From assembly GCF_963082655.1 (NCBI RefSeq), contig NC_081553.1:186122752-186186751 (forward strand): DNA of 64,000 nucleotides, written 5' to 3'. Below, piece after piece: positions 57,233-64,000 of the stretch. Under the pieces are notes generated by a model, which was not told where the DNA came from, did no database searches, and saw nothing but the letters and a program-made list of their open reading frames with translations. Positions within the stretch are counted from its first letter, which is position 1. Every line of letters starts with the position of its first letter. The stretch comes from Stomoxys calcitrans. Lineage: Eukaryota; Arthropoda; Insecta; Diptera; Muscidae. Both the position numbers and the translations under genes were made by a program.

Positions 57233-60200
57233 CTGCAGGGGATAAAAAAAGAAAGAAAGGAATATTTAGCAGCAACAAATTGAGCCTCTTTTTTCGCCAA
57301 CGAGCCGAGTTCTATATTGTGTAAAAGTTTTAGAAATATTGTCCGGGTCTTGGGTACTAAAACTACACTTCCCCAAGGGAAAGGGTATTAAAACTACCCT
57401 TCCTCAGGAAAAGGGCATTAAAACTACCCTTTCCCATAGAGAAAAGGAGTTAAAACTACCCTCTATCTAGGGAAGGGTCACTAAAACTACTCTTCCCCAA
57501 AGAAAATTCGCATTCCCAAGGAAAAGGGGACTAACAGCACCCTTCCCCAAGATAAAGGAACTAACACTACCCTTCCCCTAGGAAAAGGGTGCTTAAACTA
57601 CCCTCCCTCTAGGGAAAGGATACTAAAACTACCATTCCCCTAGGAAAAGGGTGCTAAAACTACCCTTCCTCTAGGGAAAGGGTGCTAAAACTAACCTTCT
57701 TCTAGGGAAAAGGTGCTAAAACTACCCTTCACCTAGGGAAAGGGTGCAAAAACTACCCTTCCTCTAGGGAAAGAATGCAAAAACTACCCTTCCCCAAGAG
57801 AAAGGGTGCTAAAACTACCATTCCCCTAGGAAAAGGGTGCTAAAACTACCCTTCCTCTAGGGAAAGGGTGCTAAAACTAACCTTCTTCTAGGGAAAGGGT
57901 GCTAAAACTAACCTTCTTCTAGGGAAAAGGTGCTAAAACTACCCTTCACCTAGGGAAAGGGTGCAAAAACTACCCTTCCTCTAGGGAAAGAATGCTAAAA
58001 CTACCCTTCCCCAAGAGAAAGGGTGCTAAAACTACCCTTCCTCAGGGAAATGGGAAAAAACTACCCTTTCCCAAGAGAAAGGGTGTTAAAACTACCCTTC
58101 TACCAGGGAAAGGGGGCTAAAACTAACCTTCTTCTAGGGAAAAGGTGCTAAAACTACCCTTCACCTAGGGAACGGGTGCAAAAACTATCCTTCCTCTAGG
58201 GAAAGAATGCTAAGACTACCCTTCCCCTAGGGAAAGGGTGCTAAAACTACCCCTCCCATAGAGAAAGAGTGCTAAAACTACCCTTCCCCAAGGGAAAGGG
58301 GATGGGTACACTTCCCCAAGGTAAAGGGCACAAAAACTACTCTTTTCCAAGGTAAAGGGCACTAAAACAACCCATTCGCAAGGAAAAGGGACTAAAACTA
58401 CCCTTACCCTAGGGAAAGGATACTAAAACTACCCTTTCCCAAGCGAAAGGATGCCAAAACTATCCTTCCCCTAAGAAAAGGGTGCTAAAACTACCCTTCC
58501 CCAAGGTAAAGGAGACAAAAATGACACTTCCCCAAGGTAAAGGGCATTAAAACAACACTTACCCAAGGGAAAGGGCACTAGAATTACGCTTTCCTAAGAG
58601 AAAGAGCACTAAACCTACCCATCCCCAAGGGAAAAGGCACTAAAATTACGCTTTTCTAAGAGAAAGAGCACTAAACCTACCCATCGCCAAGGGAAAGGGC
58701 TGGAAAACTCCCTTCGGCAAGGGAAAGGGATCTTAAACTACCTTTCCCCAAGCGAAAGTGCTTGAAAACTACAATTCGCCAACGGAAAGGGAACTAAAAC
58801 TACCTTTTCCCAAGGGAAAGGACATTAAACTACCCTTCCGCAAGGGAAGGCGCACTAACTAACTAAAAGAGTGGTTAACTACCCTTCCCCCAGAGAAAGG
58901 GTGCCAAAACTACCTTTTCCCTAGGAAAAGATTGCAGAACTACCCTTCGCCTAGGAAAATCTTGCTAAAACTAAAAACTCCCCACAGAAAGGATAATTTT
59001 AGCATTTCTCCAAGGGAAATGGTGCTTAAACTACCGCTCGCCAATGGAATTGAAAACTACCCTTCCCTTGGGGAAAAGGTGCAAAAACTAACCTTGCGAA
59101 ATGCAAATTTGCTCATGAACATTCACTACTACTACTAAATTTCCCATAAACATTCCATTAAGGAAAGGTTGATACTTCTCACACATCAATGAGTGCTGTC
59201 AGATTCAAGTTTAAGGCTCAATGATAAGGGGCATCCTTTTTATATGCTAATCCGAATAAGCTTTAACATGACACAATATACATAGCATACTACCTTTACC
59301 CAATGAAAGGACAGGCTTATGGCATAGGAGGGTTCGGTCCAGCACATAACATAACATAACACCATTTTACATGTTTTATATTGACTTAAATAAACTCCGA
59401 CAAACATCTTACCTTACTCGAAGGCGGCCTTAAAATATCACCAATACCACCTCCGTTTCTCAAGCCCTGATTGAGCGTGGTCACAATACACATGACCAAA
59501 GAATCACAAGAACGTTCCTTCACTTCGCCACCGCCAGAGGTGATAAGTTGTTTGGGACTTTCTCCAGAATCGGGAGAAGAGCAAGTCTCGGGATTCACTG
59601 ATATGGTGGCGGCTTCGATCGCTATAAAAACATCATACAAATTTTACATTAAAGTTAGCAATCCAAAATGAGAATGTGTGTACAGACCATTTTCCACATT
59701 TTCTACATCGACCTCCAGCAAAAAGTCATCTCTAAAGAACATATAGCCAATGATGGAAAACAGATAGACAAGGATTAAAGCCAACACAGCGGTTAAGACA
59801 ATAGAGCGGCCATTGCGTGTTACCGAACGAATGACATTTACCAGAGTCTCCTCACGATAAACCACATCAAAGAGCTGTAATAGAAGAAGGTTAACGGTTA
59901 AAAAATGGCTCCTGTCTCTCATCCTTGAAATGAGAAGGTTAACGGTTAAAAAATGGCTCCTGTCTTTCATCCTTGAAATGAGAAGGTTAACGGTTATAAG
60001 CGTAACTCACACTCTTTCACTTTGGAAATAAGAGGTCTGTTCGCGTACTTTACAAAAATTTACCGGTACAAGTTTGCAGGAGAGTAAGCCCAGCCTTTAC
60101 TCTCATTTTACTTTTTTTTATACCCACCACCGAAGGATGGGGGTATATTCATTTTGTCATTCCGTTTGCAACACATCGAAATATCCATTTCCGACCCTAT

Positions 60201-62626
60201 AAAGTATATATATTCTTGATCAGCGTAAAAATCTAAGACGATCTAGCCATGTCCGTCCGTCTGTCCGTATGTCTGTTGAAATCACGCTACAGTCTTTAAA
60301 AATAGAGATATTGAGCTGAAATTTTGCACAGATTCTTTTCTTGTCCATAAGCAGGTTAAGTTCGAAGATGGGCTATATCAAACTATATCTTGATATAGCC
60401 CCCATATAGACCGATCCGCCGATTTAGGGTCTTAGGCCCATAAAAGCCACATTTATTATCCGATTTTGTTGAAATTTGGGACAGTGAGTTGTGTTAGGCC
60501 CTTCGACATCCTTTGTCAATTTGGCTCAGATCGGTCCAGATTTGGATATAGCTGCCATATAGACCGATCCGCCGATTTAGGGTCTAAGGCCCATAAAAGC
60601 CACATTTATGGTCCGATTTCGCTGAAATTTGGGACAGTGAGTTGTCGTAGGCCCTTTGACATGTTTCTTTAATTTGGTCCAGATCGGTTCAGATTTGGAT
60701 ATAGCCGATTTTGATGAAATTCGGGGCAGTGAATTGTGTAAGGCCCATCGACATCCTTCGTTAATTTGGCTCAGATCGGTCCAGATTTGGATATAGCTGC
60801 CATATAGATCGATCCTCCGATTTATGGTGTAAGGCCTATAATAGCCACATTCATTATCCGATTTTGCTGAAATTTGGGACAGTGAGATGTGTTAGGCCCT
60901 TTGACATATTTCTTCAATTTGGTCCAGATCGGTTCAAATTTGGATATAGCTGCCATATAGACCGATTTCTTGATTTATAGTTTTGGGCCCATAAAATGCT
61001 CATTTATTGCCCGATGTCCCCGAAATTTGGAACAGTGAGTTAAGTTAAGCCCCTTGACATACTTCTGCAATATCGCACAGATCGGTCTAGATTTGGATAT
61101 AGCTGCCATATAGACCGATATCTAGGTTTTAGGTTTTGGGGCCATAAAAGACGCATTTATTGTCCGATGTCGCCGAAATTTGAGACAGTGAGTTTGGTTT
61201 GACTCTTCGACGTCGTTCTTCAATTTTGCCCAGATCGGTTCAGATTTGAATATAGCTGCCATATAGACCGATCTCTGGATTTAAGGTTTAGGGCCCATAA
61301 AAGAGGCATTTATTGTCCGATTTCGCCGAAATTTGGGACAGTGCTTAGTGTTAGGCTCTTCGACATGTTTATGCAACTTGGCCCAAATCGGTCCAGATTT
61401 GGATATAGCTGCCATGTAGACCGATATCTCGATTTAAAGTCTTGGCCCCATAAAAGGCGCATTTATAATCCGATTTCACTGAAATTTGTCACAGTGACTT
61501 ATGTTCGGCTTTTCGACATCCGTGTCCTATATAGTTCAGATCGGTATGAGGTATATGAGTATAAGGTATGAAATTTTCACCGAATTTTGATGAAAGGTGG
61601 TTTACATATATACCCAAGGTGGTGGGTATCCAAAGTTCGGCCCGGCCGAACTTAACGCCTTTTTACTTGTTTTGAATTAAACAGCTGGTTTACATAAAAC
61701 AGTTGTTCGATGCTGCAAATTTCTGCTGGAAAAAATACCTTTGTAAGCTCGCAATTACCAAATTGTCAAAATTGTACTCTCTCTCACACATTCTCCTGCT
61801 CTCTTATGCTGACATATAAAGTAAGCGAATGACTTCCAGTAAAAATTTTGTCAAAATTGCTTTGCTCAAATGTTTAAGTACGGGAACGCACAAAAAACAA
61901 GCAGTCTTGCTTTGTTTTTCATACGTTGTTTTCGCGACAGCAGCTGATGTTTATGTACTAGCTAATTAATCTGGGCAATTTACACGATACAGTTTTAACC
62001 CTTATAGTTTTGAATGCATTGTGAAAAAAGGAAGGTGTATGTGTCACACGTATACCTAACAATAATTTTAATTTTTTTTTCCATGATTGATGTCACTTTA
62101 TGTATCGTTAAGATAGTAATAAAATAATAACAAATTTGATGTATCATGTAAATTGCGCCATAGGTAAAGAGTTCAATTCAGAGATAGAAAATCAAACTGC
62201 ATATTAATAGAGGAAAACTTACCAATAGGGAATAGAAGAAAGGGTGGAATATCAAACCACAAAAACAAAAGAAAATGTAGATACAATGGTATAACAGTTG
62301 AAAATCTGTTATAATTTTCAGAAAATGTTTCTCCAATGTACCCTTATTACCCATGATGCTTATGATGTGGACACTCTTAAGGGTTACCTATAAAGAAAAA
62401 GAGAGTTGATAACACTTTTTTGACACTGGGCATTAAGTTTGTTGGTAACATACCGTTACTACACCCAGTAAACATAGCGTTGACTCTGGACCCAGTAAAA
62501 ATATCGACCTTAATATTATAGATCCTATTAAGGTACGTATTCCGGACTCTCGTGGCAACATTACCACTATCACCAGTGAAAATATCATAATGGCCCAAAA
62601 TAATAAAGAAATGTGGGAACTCAGTT
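56657..62626 (-). CDS. Itpr: Itpr, inositol 1,4,5-trisphosphate receptor, C-terminal channel part (5 exons, 5' part outside window)
   Basis: On the - strand, exons 62626-62454, 62387-62223, 59874-59688, 59621-59413 and 57232-56657 join in frame (about 435 residues) and end at TAA 56659-56657. The product is the endoplasmic-reticulum calcium-release channel opened by IP3. In order the visible part holds the [13 protein letters not shown]... membrane helices, a helix with [18 protein letters not shown], the [20 protein letters not shown] linker and pore-proximal helix, a variable luminal loop, the GGGIGD selectivity filter (59437-59454), the last pore helix running into [16 protein letters not shown], the CxxC...H...H linker ([13 protein letters not shown]...[14 protein letters not shown]) and a C-terminal coiled coil. 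The GGGIGD plus CFICGL signature separates it from ryanodine receptors. IP3-binding and regulatory domains lie beyond 64000. Confidence 0.95.
57353..59095. repeat. 31-bp palindromic minisatellite in Itpr intron
   Basis: About 55 imperfect copies of GGGAAAGGGTGCTAAAACTA followed by CCCTTCCCCTA. Each junction forms the dyad ACCCTTTCCCTAGGGAAAGG. Blocks of six or so units are themselves repeated (57620-57780 and 57808-57995). It fills most of the intron between exons 59413-59621 and 56657-57232. Confidence 0.9.
59096..59260 (-). repeat. SINE 3' fragment, inverted
   Basis: The inverse of the tail of the 29375 SINE (CCCATAAACATTCCATTAAGG, CACATCAATGAGTGCTGTC, AAGGCTCAATGATAAGGGG). Confidence 0.6.
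59413..59621 (-). CDS. Itpr: Itpr exon: luminal loop and selectivity filter
   Basis: The acceptor tttttatag ends at 59622 and the donor gtaaga begins at 59412. The N-terminal half ([20 protein letters not shown]...) is the variable luminal loop. The second half, [20 protein letters not shown]...[10 protein letters not shown], holds the pore helix and calcium selectivity filter. Confidence 0.93.
59688..59874 (-). CDS. Itpr: Itpr exon: linker and pore-proximal helix
   Basis: The acceptor ...ctattacag ends at 59875 and the donor gtctgt begins at 59687. It starts [20 protein letters not shown] and includes the helix [24 protein letters not shown], then an acidic start of the luminal loop, ending one base into a codon. 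Confidence 0.92.
59885..59999. repeat. 48-bp tandem duplication beside Itpr splice acceptor
   Basis: AGAAGGTTAACGGTTA begins at 59885, 59933 and 59981 with the sequence between near-identical (two full copies plus a partial third). The first copy lies 10 bp upstream (- strand sense) of the exon starting at 59874. Confidence 0.85.
60120..61671 (+). mobile_element. Complete DINE-like element, family A, in Itpr intron
   Basis: 5' ATACCCACCACCGAAGGATGG, block CCGACCCTATAAAGTATATAT plus TTCTTGATCAGCG, core GATCTAGCCATGTCCGTCC, GTCY 60249-60275, about eight ~150-bp units, subterminal CCAAGGTGGTGGGTATCC, hairpin GTTCGGCCCGGCCGAAC and 3' TTTTTACTTGTT. 1,552 bp. Closest to Drosophila DINE-1 in its core. 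Confidence 0.8.
62223..62387 (-). CDS. Itpr: Itpr exon: [18 protein letters not shown] segment
   Basis: The acceptor ttctttatag ends at 62388 and the donor gtaagt begins at 62222. It is exactly 55 codons, in phase 0 at both ends, and encodes the strongly conserved MGNKGTLEK loop and the next membrane helix ([19 protein letters not shown]). The intron before it is only 66 bp. Confidence 0.92.
62454..62626 (-). CDS. Itpr: Itpr exon: membrane helices
   Basis: The acceptor (- strand) ttttctctttacag lies at 62640-62627 and the donor gtatgt begins at 62453. The exon opens with two leftover bases and encodes two hydrophobic helices around [16 protein letters not shown] and [15 protein letters not shown]. 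Its upstream intron is invaded by a DINE-like element whose 3' end is only 23 bp from the exon. Confidence 0.88.
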
Positions 62627-62649
62627 CTGTAAAGAGAAAAATTAAATGA

Positions 62650-64000
62650 AACAAGTAAAAAGGCGTTAAGTTCGGCCGGGCCGAACTTTGGATACCCACC
62701 ACCTCGGGAATATATGTAAACCACCTTTCATCAAAAATCGGTGGAAATTTCATACCTTATGTCCCATATCAGTTAAATCAAAATATGTTCCGATTTGGAC
62801 CAAATACTAAAAGTACACTAGCTATATCTAAAAATAAACCGATCTGAACCATATACGACACGGATGTCGAAAAGCCTAACATAAGTCACTGTGTCAAATT
62901 TCAGTGAAATCGGATTATAAATGCGCCTTTTATGGGGCCAAGACCTTAAATCGCGATATCGGTCTATATGGCAGCTATATTCAAATTTCGACCGATCTGG
63001 GCAAAATTGAAGAAGTACTTCGAAGAGCCTAACCAAACTCACTGTCTAAAATTTCAGCGACATCGGACAATAAATGCGTCTTTTATGGCCCCAAAACCTA
63101 AAACGTAGTTATCGGCCAATATGGCAGCTATATCCAAATCTGAACCGATCTGTGCGATATTGCAGAAGTATGTCAAGGGGTTTAACTTAACTCACTGTCC
63201 CAAATTTTGGCGACATCGGTTAATAAATACATATTTTATGGGCCCAAAACCATAAATCAAGAAATCGGTCTATATGGCAGCTATATCCAAATCTGAACCG
63301 ATCTGGGCCAAATTGAAGAAAGATGTCGAAAGGCATAACACAACTTACTGTCTCAAATTTCAGCAAGATCGGATAATAAATGTGGCTTTTATGGGACTTA
63401 GACCCTAAATCGGATGATCGGTCTATATGGCAGCTATATCCAAATCTGGCCCGATCTGAGCCAAATTGACGGAGGATGTCGAAGGGCCTAATGCAATTCA
63501 CTGTCCCAATTTTCAGCGAAATCTGATAATAAATGTGGCTTTTATGGGACTTAGACCCTAAATCGGATGATCGGTCTATATGGCAGCTATATCCAAATCT
63601 GAACCGATCTGGGCCAAATTAACGGAGGATGTCGAAGGGCTTAACACAACTCACTGTTCCAAATTTCAGCGAAATCGGATAATAAATGTGGCTTTTATGG
63701 GACTTAGACCCTAAATCGGATGATCGGTCTATATGGCAGCTATATCCAAATCTGGACCGATCTGAACCAAATTCACGGAGAATGTCGAAGGGCCTAACAT
63801 AACTCACTGTCCCAAATTTCAGCAAAATCGGATAATAAATGTGGCTTTTATGGGCCTAAGACCCAAAATCGGCCGATCGGTCTATATGGGGGCTATATCA
63901 AGATATAGTCCGATATAGCCCATCTTCGAACTTAACCTGCTTATGGACAAAAAAAGAATCTGTGCAAAGTTTCAGCTCAATATCTCTAATTTTAAAGGCT
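62650..64000 (-). mobile_element. DINE-like element, family A (inverted), runs past window end
   Basis: 3' terminus AACAAGTAAAAAGGCGTTAAG and hairpin at 62650-62686, subterminal GGATACCCACCACCTCGG, then inverted units with CGGTCTATATGGCAGCTATATCC to the sequence next to the core (TGTGCAAAGTTTCAGCTCAATATCTC). It ends 23 bp from the Itpr exon at 62626. Confidence 0.8.

Overview
The window is nuclear DNA of an insect, most likely a calyptrate (muscoid) fly. The reasons are two fly-type genes with short GT-AG introns, Drosophila-like low-complexity coding sequence, and many copies of interspersed repeats that share the core of the Drosophila DINE-1/INE-1 (Helentron) family: a 'CTATAAAGTATATATATTCTTGATC' type block, 'GATCTAGCCATGTCCGTC' and a GTCY microsatellite. 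The genus cannot be fixed from sequence alone.

Two real genes are present, convergent and both cut by the window. On the + strand, five exons between 10148 and 18848 encode all but the N-terminus of Lk6, the fly MNK-type kinase that phosphorylates eIF4E downstream of ERK. It has the MNK-specific DFD motif, a four-Cys insert, and an unusually long Asn/Gln/Asp/His-rich tail in one 3-kb exon. On the - strand, five exons between 56657 and 62626 encode the C-terminal channel part of the inositol 1,4,5-trisphosphate receptor (Itpr): membrane helices, the GGGIGD pore filter, the Cys2-His2 linker and the C-terminal coiled coil. All splice phases match in both genes.

The rest is introns and intergenic DNA dominated by repeats. 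1-10147: upstream intron or 5' flank of Lk6, with a ~120-bp KpnI-site tandem repeat, DINE-like elements, tRNA-SINE pieces and a dead non-LTR retrotransposon. 11556-15844: Lk6 intron 4, filled by a dead mariner transposase, a complete DINE-like element and A/T-rich tracts. 18849-33800: 3' UTR, then MITE-like foldback elements, short CGATA-rich repeats, a tRNA-derived SINE and several non-LTR fragments. 33811-37755: DINE-like elements and a mariner MITE. 37755-55560: about 20 copies of a ~700-bp satellite, interrupted by three DINE-like insertions. 57350-59095: a 31-bp palindromic minisatellite in an Itpr intron. 59875-64000: further DINE-like elements around the Itpr exons.

The most notable structure is the satellite. 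Each unit is built from three diverged monomers, groups of units have been re-duplicated as 2.1-kb and 1.5-kb blocks, and the most diverged edge unit runs straight into a DINE-type 3' terminus. This suggests the array grew out of the central repeat of a Helentron-related element. No bacterial-type system, CRISPR array or rRNA gene was seen.
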